Source: Ferruginibacter sp.
Lineage (GTDB): Bacteria > Bacteroidota > Bacteroidia > Chitinophagales > Chitinophagaceae
DNA length: 64,000 nucleotides
Reading direction: 5' to 3'
NCBI GenBank assembly: GCA_014379625.1
Contig: JACMLJ010000080.1
Coordinates: forward strand, 110,501-174,500
The notes beneath the pieces are model-generated. The model saw only the letters and a list, made by a program, of their open reading frames with translations, did no database searches and was not told where the DNA came from. Both the position numbers and the translations under genes were made by a program. This document shows, in pieces, positions 16,786-26,785 of the stretch. The number at the start of each line of letters is the position of its first letter. The stretch's first letter is position 1.

Positions 16786-19700
16786 ATGTATTTAATGATT
16801 TCCTGTAAACTTTCGTTCTTATTACGGAAGCACATCACCAAAACCCTGCGTGTTATGAAATTAACCGCTATTATTTTACTGGCGGCCTGTTTGCAGGTAA
16901 GCGCCAAAAGCTATACTCAAAATATAACCATTTCTGAAAAGAACGCGGCATTGGAAAAGGTATTTTCAAGCATCAAAAAACAAACGGGTTATACTTTCTG
17001 GTATAAAACTGAATTGCTTGATGAAGCAAAAAAAGTTAGTATCTCCGTTAAAAATGCCTCCCTGGAAACGGTACTCGATCTGTGTACTTCGGGGCAAACT
17101 TTTACCTGGGAGATCATCGGAAAGACCGTGGTTCTCCGGCATTTGGAAAAAAACACATTGATCAGTAACCCCCCGCCAGGCAAGGCCCCGCCAATTGATA
17201 TACGCGGTACAGTTACCGATGCTGATGGCAAACCCCTTGAAGGCGTTTCGGTAATTGTAAAGGGCGATACAAAGGGTGTATCGACCGATGCGAATGGAAA
17301 TTTTATAATAAGCGTTGCTGACAATACCACCCTGCGTTTTAGTTATATTGGGTTTGATCCCCAGGAAATACCGGTAAGAAATAAAACAACCATCAACGTA
17401 AAACTTTCCCTCACAGCCTCATCACTCAACGATATTGTGGTGATTGGCTACGGCACACAAAAGAAAAGAAATGTAACGGGTTCGGTAAGTAAACTGGTAA
17501 ATGAAAACTTTGATGAAAGGGCGATCACCCGTGTTGACCAGGCATTGGTTGGGCAACTGGCCGGTGTTACCGTAAAACAAAGTACGGGTATACCCGGCAA
17601 AGCTTTTAGTATCCAGGTGCGTGGATCGGGTTCTATCAGTGGCGGCAATGAGCCTTTGTATGTACTGGATGGTTTCCCTTTAAGTGTTAACGCCAGCAAT
17701 GCCGGTAATGGCAGTTTTACTACTGGTAATCCTTTAGATAATATTAATCCAAACGATATAGAAAGTATTGAAGTGTTAAAAGACGCGTCTGCTGCTGCCA
17801 TTTACGGCTCAAGGGCATCAAACGGTGTTGTTTTGATTACCACCAAACGGGGGCAAACCGGTAAACCTTTAATTACTTTTAACGGCTATGCAGGGTATAA
17901 TGAGGCGGCTAAAAAATTGAATATGATGAATGGTGACCAGTGGATTGAACAGGCCACTGAAGTAATTAATGCAACGTATGTAGCACAATACGGATCTGTA
18001 GGTGCAACTGCCAATGATGACCGGGCCACCCGCCTCTTAAGAAATGGCGGGGCTTTTAACGCCAATTATATCCTGGACCCCCGGTGGTCACAACCAGGTC
18101 ATCCGGGCTTAAGTTACATAGACTGGCAGGACGCAATACAAAGGAAAGGCCAAATGCAGAACTACCAGGTTTCGGTGAGCGGCGGAACGGATGCCGTTAA
18201 ATATTTCATGTCGGGAAATTATGCAAACCAGGAAAGTTTTATTGTAAACGTGGGTTACAAAGCATATTCCCTTAGAGCAAATTTAGAAGTGAATGCTTCT
18301 AAAAAATTAAAATTTGGTCTCAACATTGCCCCTACTTTTTCCATTACACAGGATCCCGGTGTGGATGGACAAAATTCTCTTTTTCACCAGGCGCTGAGTT
18401 TGGCGCCCGTGCAGGAAGATACCATGGGCTTATTACCCAATACCGGAAAAAACGGGCAATATATTTATAGCAGCACAACCAATTCACCTTTAGGTAAGTT
18501 AACCTACAACAAGGGTACAACTAAACGATACCGTACATTAGGCACACTATACGGAGAACTGCAGATTATTAAAGGTTTAAGTTTTAGAAGTTCAATTAAT
18601 TTAGACAATACCGATAATATTGCCAGTACCTATGTCTCTTACCTTACGGCGGGCACCCAGGCAACGAGAACCTTTTCGGGAACAAACAATCTCCTTGCTG
18701 CTACTTCCGGAACATATAACAGTTACCGGAGGCAAACCTTTGTAAATGAAAATACCCTTAATTATACCAAAAACTTTGACAGGTTTCATAGTAACCTGAA
18801 CGTACTGGCGGGTTACGCTTACAATTGGGATCGGTTGGACAGAACAACAATGAGTTCAAATGGAGGATTTAATAGTGCTGTGATACAAACCTTAAGTTCT
18901 GCAGTTGCAGTTACCGGTAATACTCAATCCAATCAAAACGTGTTAATCTCTTATTTTGGCCGTCTGCAGTATGGCTATAAAGACAAATATCTTTTATCTG
19001 CAAGTTTGCGCAGGGATGGATCTTCCAGGTTTGGTATTTTTAATCTGTTCGGGGTATTCCCGTCTGCTTCTTTGAAATGGATAGCCAGCGATGAAAAATT
19101 TATGAAAGCAATACCGGTAATCAGCGATCTTAAGTTAAGGGTATCATACGGGGTAAACGGAAACAATAATTTACCTAATGATTATCCATGGGCTTCCACC
19201 ATCGGCTCTTCACCCTACCCCTTAGGTACAACGCCGGTTACGGTAAATGGCCAGGCGCCTAATGTTTTGGCTAACCCGGATTTGAAATGGGAAAGATCAG
19301 AGACCTATGATATCGGTATTGATTTCGGGATATTAAAAAACCGTATTACCGGATCATTCGATTATTACAATAAATTAAATACCGACCTTTTATTAAATGT
19401 TCAGGTTCCCGCGGCAACCGGGTTTCAAAGCTTTCTTACCAATATTGGTTCGGTAAGAAACATCGGCCAGGAACTTGAAATAAACTCACGTAACATCGTG
19501 GGTAAATTATTTCAGTGGACTACTTCTGTAAATGTAACCCATAATACAAATAAGATTGAGGCTTTGGCCCCTGGTCAAACACAAATCATTATACCCAATG
19601 GTAATAATGTGACCAGCTCAATTTTACGGGTTGGACAAGCCCTAAATAGCATTTATGTCTTACAAACCATTGGTTTTCTATCCGCTAAAGATCTCGCGAA

Positions 19701-20328
19701 CAATGTTGCCAGGTACGGTCCACAGGCCGAGGGCGATCTCAGGTACCAGGATACCAACAACGATGGTATAATAAGTGAGGCGGATAAAGTGATTGTAGGT
19801 CATCCCAATCCCAACTATACTTATGGCGTTACCAACACATTCAGGTATAAAGGTTTTGACCTGACTGTTTTGGTTCAGGGTCAATCGGGTGGTGCTATCT
19901 TTTCAGAACTGGGCAGGGCCCTTACACGTCCCGGGCAGGGAAGATCCGATAACCACCCTGCATCTTTTGTTAACAGGTGGAGATCGCCCGATAACCAGGG
20001 TGAAGGAAGGTTTGGTAAAGCTTATTCAACCTATTACAGTCCAATTACATCTGCAACGGATTGGTTATACTCATCAGACTATATCAGGGTCAGGAATATA
20101 ACTTTAGGTTATAATTTGAAGGGCTTGTTCAAGACACAGGCGATCCGCGGTGCAAGGGCCTACCTTACTTTAGAGAATTTTTTCGGTCATGATAAATATA
20201 CCAATGGTTTAAACCCTGAAGCTGCTAACACCAGTGCGAGTTCCAATACTGCATACCCTATTGCAGGCGATTATGGCGGGATGCCACTGGCAAAATCATT
20301 GATATTCGGGTTAAACATTACTTTTTAA
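16786..20328 (+). CDS. SusC/RagA TonB-dependent transporter with STN signalling domain
   Basis: Outer-membrane importer of RG-I oligosaccharides (1180 aa from the ATG at 16786). An open frame begins earlier (16696) but crosses a hairpin. ATGs at 16798 and 16855 are further options, the last starting directly at the signal peptide MKLTAIILLAACLQVSA. Order of domains: signal peptide, STN domain (begins NITISEKNAALEKVF), CarboxypepD_reg-like domain (IRGTVTDADGKPLEGVSV), the SusC hallmark VVIGYGTQKKRNVTGS, plug (around VLDGFPL to YGSRASNGVVLITTK), then a 22-strand barrel ending in LNITF. The STN domain fits signalling to the FecR upstream. SusD follows after 17 bp. Confidence 0.95.
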   Translation: MYLMISCKLSFLLRKHITKTLRVMKLTAIILLAACLQVSAKSYTQNITISEKNAALEKVFSSIKKQTGYTFWYKTELLDEAKKVSISVKNASLETVLDLCTSGQTFTWEIIGKTVVLRHLEKNTLISNPPPGKAPPIDIRGTVTDADGKPLEGVSVIVKGDTKGVSTDANGNFIISVADNTTLRFSYIGFDPQEIPVRNKTTINVKLSLTASSLNDIVVIGYGTQKKRNVTGSVSKLVNENFDERAITRVDQALVGQLAGVTVKQSTGIPGKAFSIQVRGSGSISGGNEPLYVLDGFPLSVNASNAGNGSFTTGNPLDNINPNDIESIEVLKDASAAAIYGSRASNGVVLITTKRGQTGKPLITFNGYAGYNEAAKKLNMMNGDQWIEQATEVINATYVAQYGSVGATANDDRATRLLRNGGAFNANYILDPRWSQPGHPGLSYIDWQDAIQRKGQMQNYQVSVSGGTDAVKYFMSGNYANQESFIVNVGYKAYSLRANLEVNASKKLKFGLNIAPTFSITQDPGVDGQNSLFHQALSLAPVQEDTMGLLPNTGKNGQYIYSSTTNSPLGKLTYNKGTTKRYRTLGTLYGELQIIKGLSFRSSINLDNTDNIASTYVSYLTAGTQATRTFSGTNNLLAATSGTYNSYRRQTFVNENTLNYTKNFDRFHSNLNVLAGYAYNWDRLDRTTMSSNGGFNSAVIQTLSSAVAVTGNTQSNQNVLISYFGRLQYGYKDKYLLSASLRRDGSSRFGIFNLFGVFPSASLKWIASDEKFMKAIPVISDLKLRVSYGVNGNNNLPNDYPWASTIGSSPYPLGTTPVTVNGQAPNVLANPDLKWERSETYDIGIDFGILKNRITGSFDYYNKLNTDLLLNVQVPAATGFQSFLTNIGSVRNIGQELEINSRNIVGKLFQWTTSVNVTHNTNKIEALAPGQTQIIIPNGNNVTSSILRVGQALNSIYVLQTIGFLSAKDLANNVARYGPQAEGDLRYQDTNNDGIISEADKVIVGHPNPNYTYGVTNTFRYKGFDLTVLVQGQSGGAIFSELGRALTRPGQGRSDNHPASFVNRWRSPDNQGEGRFGKAYSTYYSPITSATDWLYSSDYIRVRNITLGYNLKGLFKTQAIRGARAYLTLENFFGHDKYTNGLNPEAANTSASSNTAYPIAGDYGGMPLAKSLIFGLNITF

Positions 20329-20345
20329 CTATCCAATCTAAAAAA

Positions 20346-21893
20346 ATGAAAAAGATATCTTTTATTTTACTCATAGCGATTTCCATCCTGGCATCATCCT
20401 GCGAAAAGGATTTAAAACAGATCCCAATTTCATCGCCAACAACAATAACTTTCTACCTGCAACCCAGCGATTTTATACAAGCTGTCAATGCAGCCTACAA
20501 TTCCCTGAGGGGCTATCCGGAGAGATCGCTTTTCCTCTCTGAAGTGAGATCAGATAATATATACCCTACCAATGATGTTGGCCGTGACCCTGATCCTATT
20601 AATAATTTTGCAACGGGGATAACGGCAAATGTGTATGTTGAAGAGGCCTGGACGGCAAATTTTAGCGGTATATTCAGGGCCAATACAGCGCTTGAACAAA
20701 TCGCTAAAAACGGCGGTTTTATCGGCAACGCGACATTGGCAACAAGGTTAACGGCAGAGGCCAGGTTCCTCCGCGCTTTTTTTTACTTCGACCTCGTCAG
20801 GTATTTTGGTAAGGTGCCCATTATTGATCACCCGGTACTGGTTAATGAGGCGATTACCATTGCACGCAGCCCGGTGGCTGATATATATGCATTTATCATT
20901 GCTGACCTTCAGTTTGCAATGGCTAACCTGCCGGCTAATTTCTCCGGAACATTTCCAGGATATGGTCCAACCGATGTAGGCAGGGCTACCAAATATGCTG
21001 CCGAAGCAATGCTTGCAAAAGTGTACATGTCCCGTTCAGGACCAACTTATGGTATTGAAGGACCTGGCCTGGGACTAAGTGAGTGGAACCTTGCCCTTCC
21101 TTTATTGCAGGATATTATTACCAATGGGGGTTTTGTTTTCAATCCTAATTTTAGTGGCGGCACCGGTATTTTTTCATACACCAATCAAAACCCAAGCGTC
21201 AATAAAGAAGCTGTATTTGATGTAATTTACCTCACAGGCCAAACCAACCCTGTTTTAGGAGCTGTATTTCCCTGGCAACTTGTTCCGCAAAACTATTTCA
21301 ATGCATACGGTAATCCATCAACAAGCGGAGCACTTGGAACGCCTTCGGTATCAAACGATCTGTTGAATAGTTATGCTGCAACGGATACACGCAAATCTCC
21401 AACTATACATACCACACCTTATACCTATACCGGTACTACCGAAACAAAACCCTTCTTTAGAAAATATTTAGACACTACAAGAGTGCCTTTAACCCGTTTT
21501 GACTGGGGTATTAATTTTATTGCCATCAGGTATACGGATATATTGATGCTTAAAGCGGAATGTATTTTACGTGGCGGCACTCCCGGTACACAGGCTGATG
21601 TTGACGCAATCGTAAACCAGGTGAGGGCGAGGGGCGCACAACCTGCAATATCAAATGTTACCCTCGCACAATTGTTTGATGAACGCAGGAAAGAGTTTGC
21701 CGCAGAGGGCTTGCGCTGGTTCGACCTGCAAAGGAGCGGTAACCTGATCACCATCATGAATGCATGGAGAACAGTTGAAGATGCTGCCCTAAAAAAGATG
21801 AACCCCATCACGGCAAATGCTATCATCTATCCTGTGCCTCAAACCCAGTTAGACGCGGCGCCGGGCCTGTACGCACAAAACCCCGGGTATTGA
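20346..21893 (+). CDS. SusD/RagB glycan-binding lipoprotein
   Basis: Surface lipoprotein (515 aa) that forms the lid of the SusC transporter and binds the polysaccharide. Its lipobox is LASSC (Cys19). The TPR-like SusD fold is marked by TAEARFLRAFFYFDLVRYFG and by the C-terminal ERRKEFAAEGLRWFDLQR and IIYPVPQTQLDAAPGLYAQNP. It is co-transcribed with SusC, and the operon ends at the strong terminator 39 bp after the stop. Confidence 0.95.
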   Translation: MKKISFILLIAISILASSCEKDLKQIPISSPTTITFYLQPSDFIQAVNAAYNSLRGYPERSLFLSEVRSDNIYPTNDVGRDPDPINNFATGITANVYVEEAWTANFSGIFRANTALEQIAKNGGFIGNATLATRLTAEARFLRAFFYFDLVRYFGKVPIIDHPVLVNEAITIARSPVADIYAFIIADLQFAMANLPANFSGTFPGYGPTDVGRATKYAAEAMLAKVYMSRSGPTYGIEGPGLGLSEWNLALPLLQDIITNGGFVFNPNFSGGTGIFSYTNQNPSVNKEAVFDVIYLTGQTNPVLGAVFPWQLVPQNYFNAYGNPSTSGALGTPSVSNDLLNSYAATDTRKSPTIHTTPYTYTGTTETKPFFRKYLDTTRVPLTRFDWGINFIAIRYTDILMLKAECILRGGTPGTQADVDAIVNQVRARGAQPAISNVTLAQLFDERRKEFAAEGLRWFDLQRSGNLITIMNAWRTVEDAALKKMNPITANAIIYPVPQTQLDAAPGLYAQNPGY

Positions 21894-21932
21894 TTTTTTT
21901 ATGGCAGGGATCAAGCTGTTTTATATCTAATT

Positions 21933-21974
21933 ACCGGGACCTGTTTCTATTTTTTGGACAGGCCCCGGTTTTTT
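21933..21974 (+). terminator. Intrinsic terminator of the susC-susD operon
   Basis: Twelve-bp stem with a single mismatch (21933-21944 with 21958-21969, arms ACCGGGACCTGT and ACAGGCCCCGGT), immediately followed by a run of T to 21974. The remainder of the gap up to 22211 holds A+T-rich sequence and no gene. Confidence 0.85.
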
Positions 21975-22211
21975 CCTTTGAGATCAATCATTAGGATGTA
22001 CATAATCCTTCTTAGCAAACCATGGCAGGGAGAAAAGCATTCGCCGTTCTAAAAAATATCATTTAAAAAAAATATCATTTTCATTAATTATGAATCAGTA
22101 TTTTTAGCTGATGAAACACCTGCCGCCATTTCTAAAAGAAATTTGAATAAAATCAATCCTGCATAACAACTACGCTATTAGCTCAATAAAATTTACATTC
22201 AAATCAATCGT

Positions 22212-23762
22212 ATGCGACGAATCATTTTTATTGCCTTTATTTTATTTGGTGGTTTAGTTTTAGCCAATGCACAGGAAACATCATTAATTACAAAAACAGT
22301 TACGCTCTCGGCCATAAAAGGAACAATGAGTAAGCCGGCTACGATTGTATTACCAGTAAAAGCAGGCGATGCGGTAATGAAAAATCTAAGGTTAAACATT
22401 GGCGACACAACGAGTTTTAAGATACGTTCTTTTAATAGTTCGGGTAATAACAGTGGAAAATTGATACTGGTATTTAACCCTGCATTGGATTTTATCGGGA
22501 TCGCAAAAGCGAAACTACAGGTTAAAAATTCATTGGGTAAAACAATCGCAGAAGTCAACCTCACCGGTCTCAGTACAAATGGGTTGGAAGGCGAAAATGA
22601 AGCCCCGCTCGCCAGGGTGGTTGATGCGCTCGGTTACCCTATAAATGTAGGCTGGACAAGTTTGGCTAACCACGCCCTCCCTGCATTGCAGGGTGAAGAG
22701 ATTTCATTTTCACTTTTCCGTAAAGCGGGTAACGAAAAAGTAGAAATGGTCCCGGTTGCCAGGTATTCACCCGATTTTGAACTTCCGTTTGGATATTACA
22801 CCAATGAGGCAACAGGCCCTGGTAAGCAGCAGGTAGGTGTTTTGGCAAAAGCGGGTAAATATCCTGAGCACCAGGCATTGTTTCCGGCAACAGCTTCAGG
22901 CAGCGGTTTCTTTGATCCTGGCGCTGCTGTTTTTGGATTTTATTCTACCAGTCCTTCCCATACTGCCTGGTCGGAGGATGTATGGAATATGCTTTTGTAT
23001 CCTGATCATGCAGTGCATGCAACAAGAATTTACCCCGTGAAGGATAAAAAAGGTAGCGTATTGAAAGGGACTTATTTAGTTTGTTTTGAAGAAGCAAAAA
23101 ACGGCGATTACAATGACTATGTTTTTTTAGTGAAAAATATAATTCCTGTAACCGGTAAACCGTTTCATAAAATATTTAATGGAAGGGATTTAACCGGCTG
23201 GCACAGTTTTCTAAACAAAATTGGTAAAAATAAAGACCCCAACAATAACTTCAGGATAGAGAATGAAATGCTGCATGTGATAGGAAAGGACCTGGGATAT
23301 GCCATCACCGAAAAAGCATACCGTAATTATCATTTTAAAGTTGATTTTAAATGGGGCGAAAAGAGATGGCCGCCACGGGACAGTGCCAAAAGGGATGCAG
23401 GTATATGTTACAATATACCAGTAAATGAGCCTGATTCCATCTGGCCGCAATCTATAGAATGCCAGGTACAGGAGGGTGATACAGGCGATTTCTGGCTGCT
23501 GGGTTTTAGCACCATTAAAGTAGATGGCAGGCAGAATGTACCCATGAACCATGCAAGGATGATCAAACATAAGGATGCGGAGAAACCCACCGGTGAATGG
23601 AATACGGTGGAAGTGATATCCTACAACGGCAAATGCGTGCACATCGTAAACGGAGTGGTGGTGAATTACGGGGAGGAGGCGAGTGTAAAAGAGGGCAGGA
23701 TACTTCTGCAATCTGAATACGCGGAAGTTTTTTATAAAAATGTACTGCTCAGGGAGCTATAA
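22212..23762 (+). CDS. Multidomain secreted protein with C-terminal DUF1080 domain
   Basis: Secreted protein of 516 aa, signal peptide ending VLANAQ. Residues about 25-115 look like an Ig-type beta domain. Residues about 125-305 resemble a DUF4114-like domain (FGFYSTSPSHTAWSEDVWNM, EEAKNGDYNDYVF, with acidic residues that may bind calcium). Residues about 315-515 are a DUF1080 (3-keto-disaccharide hydrolase, concanavalin-like) domain starting KIFNGRDLTGWHSF. It occupies the slot after SusD where surface glycan-binding proteins usually sit, so it may bind or modify the substrate at the surface. Catalytic activity is known for some DUF1080 proteins but cannot be shown here. Confidence 0.7.
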   Translation: MRRIIFIAFILFGGLVLANAQETSLITKTVTLSAIKGTMSKPATIVLPVKAGDAVMKNLRLNIGDTTSFKIRSFNSSGNNSGKLILVFNPALDFIGIAKAKLQVKNSLGKTIAEVNLTGLSTNGLEGENEAPLARVVDALGYPINVGWTSLANHALPALQGEEISFSLFRKAGNEKVEMVPVARYSPDFELPFGYYTNEATGPGKQQVGVLAKAGKYPEHQALFPATASGSGFFDPGAAVFGFYSTSPSHTAWSEDVWNMLLYPDHAVHATRIYPVKDKKGSVLKGTYLVCFEEAKNGDYNDYVFLVKNIIPVTGKPFHKIFNGRDLTGWHSFLNKIGKNKDPNNNFRIENEMLHVIGKDLGYAITEKAYRNYHFKVDFKWGEKRWPPRDSAKRDAGICYNIPVNEPDSIWPQSIECQVQEGDTGDFWLLGFSTIKVDGRQNVPMNHARMIKHKDAEKPTGEWNTVEVISYNGKCVHIVNGVVVNYGEEASVKEGRILLQSEYAEVFYKNVLLREL

Positions 23763-23778
23763 ATCTTAAAAAATTATT

Positions 23779-24522
23779 ATGAAAAAGAAGCTGATTTTAA
23801 TTAATCTTTTATCAATGATTACAGTATTCGCCATTTCCCAGCAAAAGGAAGGCGACCCAAAGCTTACTGAAATATGGAAACCTGTTCCTAAAGTAGTTGC
23901 ACCTGGTCGTACTTCATCAGATGCTCCTTCAGACGCGATTGTTTTGTTTGCTGGTACAAATGCAGAAGCATGGCAAAATAAAGATGGCAAAGCCTTTAAC
24001 TGGAAAGTAGCAGACAATATTATGACGGTAGTTCCACATGCCGGGGATGTACAAACAAAGCAGGGTTTTGGAGATTGTCAGTTGCATATTGAATGGCGTA
24101 CTCCTGCAGAAGTAGCGGGTGAAGGACAGGGCCGGGGCAATAGCGGTATTTTTTTAATGGGCCGCTACGAGTTGCAGGTATTGGATTCATACAACAACAG
24201 CACTTATTCAAACGGGCAGGCGGGCAGCGTTTATAAGCAGCATATACCCCTTGCAAATGTATGCCGCCCGCCGGGGCAATGGCAGACCTATGATATCGTT
24301 TTTACCGCACCACAATTTTATGAAGACAGCTCGTTAAAATCACCTGCCCGTATGACCGTTTTTCAAAATGGCGTGTTGGTACAAAATAATGTGGCACTGT
24401 GGGGAGCTATGCAGTTTATTGGCGTTCCCAAGTACCAAAAGCATGGTAGCAAAGAACCCATCGTGCTACAGGATCATAATAATGCCGTTAGTTATCGCAA
24501 TATATGGGTGAGGGCTTTGTAA
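23779..24522 (+). CDS. DUF1080 (3-keto-glycoside hydrolase family) protein
   Basis: Secreted single-domain DUF1080 protein (247 aa), signal peptide ending near FAISQQ. Family marks: IVLFAGTNAEAWQ, the partner strand FGDCQLHIEWRTP, GNSGIFLMGRYELQVLDS and YKQHIPLANVCRPPGQWQTY. Some relatives hydrolyse 3-keto-disaccharides made by a GFO/IDH oxidoreductase; no such oxidoreductase is encoded in this window. It starts 16 bp after the previous DUF1080 protein, so the two form a unit. Confidence 0.85.
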   Translation: MKKKLILINLLSMITVFAISQQKEGDPKLTEIWKPVPKVVAPGRTSSDAPSDAIVLFAGTNAEAWQNKDGKAFNWKVADNIMTVVPHAGDVQTKQGFGDCQLHIEWRTPAEVAGEGQGRGNSGIFLMGRYELQVLDSYNNSTYSNGQAGSVYKQHIPLANVCRPPGQWQTYDIVFTAPQFYEDSSLKSPARMTVFQNGVLVQNNVALWGAMQFIGVPKYQKHGSKEPIVLQDHNNAVSYRNIWVRAL

Positions 24523-24918
24523 GTCAGTGATAACAAAAAATATTTTAAGGACACACAACCGGTCGGGTAAACCTCGTGGCACAATATTTTTTTTTAAAAA
24601 AAACTCACTACCTTTTTTAAGGTAAAATAGAAAGGAGATGATTTCTTTGGGGTACAGGAACTAGTGTTATGCTTATAGTAAAATGGCGTATCGATTTGTA
24701 AATGGTGAATGGTGAAATATTGCCCATTCACCCTTGCCCATTCGCACTTAACTTAACACTGGTATTCTGTTAGCCCTGCACCGATGACGAACGAAACACT
24801 AATTTTGGAAATAAAAACAAAAGGCTAATTGATAGTGCCGGTTTGATATAAAGTACAGTAAAATACAAAATACCAAAAGTTGCAGGTTTCACCCCGTATT
24901 TTGCCAACACTTGATTTA
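24523..24918. other. Convergent gap with a TGGTGAA hairpin
   Basis: Between two converging genes. It holds two TGGTGAA heptamers (24703-24716) and a 9-bp inverted repeat GGTGAATGG/CCATTCACC (24704-24712 and 24724-24732), part of an intergenic repeat type also seen at 3166 and 28975. A long T/A stretch near 24586-24605 could stop transcription. No coding sequence was recognised. Confidence 0.5.
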
Positions 24919-26664
24919 CTATGGTTTCTGCCACAGACTTCCGTCACTTTTATATTTAGCAGTAACTCCGTCATCAAGACCGGCTGATGTAATTTTTAAA
25001 TCCATCGTTGTTGAAGGGTCCCAATCTACATCAGTACCATAAAATTTTCCGGTAATCAGCAGATTGTTTTCGCTATCAATTGCCAGCCCTGCTGCTATGC
25101 TTAATTCGCCGGTAAATCCAACTGCACCATAACTGTTTAACCATTGTAATGTACCGGTACTATTAAATTTTGCCATCACAATGTCTGCGGCATTTGTTCC
25201 ACTTTTTGCCAACAGGTTTATACCATTTAATGTACCGCTGCCACTGTACCAGCCAGCTATATAAAGATTTCCAACATTATCAAACCCAACTCTGTGTCCG
25301 CCACTCTGTCCACTGTTTCCGGGTACGGCTACAGCCCATTTGGTGGTTCCGGTAATAGTACAAGCCATTACATATAAATTTGTTGTCGCTCCCGCAATAC
25401 TGGTAATGGTTGTACCTCCCATGTTACTTGTTCCCGCAAACCGTCCTGTAAAATGGGGCTCTCCGGCGGTATTCACTCTAAGTGCACCGGGAGAAACAAC
25501 ATCATTACCGGCACCGCCAAAAGTTTTTGACCAGTTAGGGGTACCATTGCTTTGCGAATAACTGGCTAATAAAATATCTGTACTTCCTGCTGAAGTAAAG
25601 TTATTAGCCCCTACTGTAATTGTATTTCTATAATTTGCTGCAAGAAAAACATTTCCATTATTATCAATCTCGCAAGCCGAATAGGCTTCCGTCATCACTG
25701 CACCAAGATTGGCATCTACTTTTGCTGCCCATAGGTTCATTCCGTTAGCATCATACTTTGCAAGAAAAATACTGTTGTCAACCGTTGCAGCAGTTAAGGT
25801 TCTTGGCGTTGTTCCCAAGGGATTAAAATCAACTGAACCTTTAAATGCACCACAGATATAACTATTGCCAGCCGCATCTACTGCAATATCCCATGCTCTT
25901 TCTTCCGTTACTCCGGTAGTATTGCCCAATGCCAATGCCCACTGAATAACTCCACCAGCATTATACTTTGCCAAAAACACATCGAAATCGGATTTTGAGG
26001 TTATTGTTTTTGTGTCAAAGCTGACAGTGCGGCTGGTAGCACTCGCCGCAAACCCAAAATAGCCAGTTACATAAATGTTGTTTGATGCATCTGTTTTTAC
26101 ACCATGTGGTGTTGTAAGACTTCCAGCGCCACCGGCAGTTCTCTCCCACAGGATATTTCCATTCTTATCATGTTTGGCAAAGAGTGCATCAATATTACCT
26201 GCACTCGTATATGGCTTTCCATTTATACTTCCCTGGAATAATTCTGCGATGATGAAATTGTCGTGGTTGTCAACGGCAATGGCTTTTCCATAGCACTGGC
26301 CAATATTGGCATGATGAATGACCAACCCTTTTTGAACTGCCGGGGCAGTTGAAAAAGTGAACCCCGCCAGCGCTGCCGTACCTGCAGGGGTAATAATATT
26401 TACATTCCCGGATGCACCAGCGCTTACCACTGCCGTAATTGTGGTTGCATTTACTACAATAAATGAAGCGGCAGCAACTCCGCCAAAACTTACAGCAGTA
26501 GCCCCGGTAAAATTGTTGCCAGCAACGGTGACAGTTGTTCCATTACCCGCTGATGTTGGGGTAAAAGAAATGATGGTTGGTGCCGGCATTGTTCCGATTG
26601 TATCGGTTGATTTTTTGCAGGAAAGACACCCTGGGAAAATTAGCACAATAAGCAATTTTTTCAT
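24919..26664 (-). CDS. IPT/TIG-domain lipoprotein with beta-propeller repeats
   Basis: Likely surface lipoprotein (581 aa). The N-terminus MKKLLIVLIFPGCLSCKK offers Cys13 or Cys16 as the lipid site. Residues about 27-107 form one IPT/TIG Ig-like domain (PTIISFTPTSAGNGTTVTV). The rest is a run of SBBP-type propeller repeats of about 50 residues, each with a phrase like DNNGNVFLAANY or DAAGNSYICGAF, followed by FLAKYDANG. No enzyme motif is visible. It is transcribed against the PUL, next to the MarR gene, and may be a binding or adhesion protein unrelated to pectin use. Confidence 0.8.
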   Translation of the reverse strand: MKKLLIVLIFPGCLSCKKSTDTIGTMPAPTIISFTPTSAGNGTTVTVAGNNFTGATAVSFGGVAAASFIVVNATTITAVVSAGASGNVNIITPAGTAALAGFTFSTAPAVQKGLVIHHANIGQCYGKAIAVDNHDNFIIAELFQGSINGKPYTSAGNIDALFAKHDKNGNILWERTAGGAGSLTTPHGVKTDASNNIYVTGYFGFAASATSRTVSFDTKTITSKSDFDVFLAKYNAGGVIQWALALGNTTGVTEERAWDIAVDAAGNSYICGAFKGSVDFNPLGTTPRTLTAATVDNSIFLAKYDANGMNLWAAKVDANLGAVMTEAYSACEIDNNGNVFLAANYRNTITVGANNFTSAGSTDILLASYSQSNGTPNWSKTFGGAGNDVVSPGALRVNTAGEPHFTGRFAGTSNMGGTTITSIAGATTNLYVMACTITGTTKWAVAVPGNSGQSGGHRVGFDNVGNLYIAGWYSGSGTLNGINLLAKSGTNAADIVMAKFNSTGTLQWLNSYGAVGFTGELSIAAGLAIDSENNLLITGKFYGTDVDWDPSTTMDLKITSAGLDDGVTAKYKSDGSLWQKP

Positions 26665-26716
26665 TTTGAATGGTTTTTGCAGTAGACAATTAAAGTAATA
26701 AATAGTTTAATTAAAA

Positions 26717-26737
26717 ACTAAAATATAAAATTTTAGT
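26717..26737. promoter_or_regulatory. Palindrome between divergent genes, candidate MarR operator
   Basis: Eight-bp inverted repeat ACTAAAAT/ATTTTAGT with a 5-base spacer, in the 121-bp A+T-rich gap between the lipoprotein (-) and MarR (+) genes. MarR proteins usually bind such palindromes near their own promoter. A TACTTTTG (-7-like) box for the minus gene lies at 26744-26751. The palindrome is seen; the operator role is inferred. Confidence 0.35.
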
Positions 26738-26785
26738 GTTAAACAAAAGTATATTATTTTTACAATTCGTAAGTAATTTCAATTT

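Noticed and set aside
23211..23711. Minus-strand 166-codon frame
   Set aside because: Antisense to the DUF1080 domain, whose fit to the family is much better.
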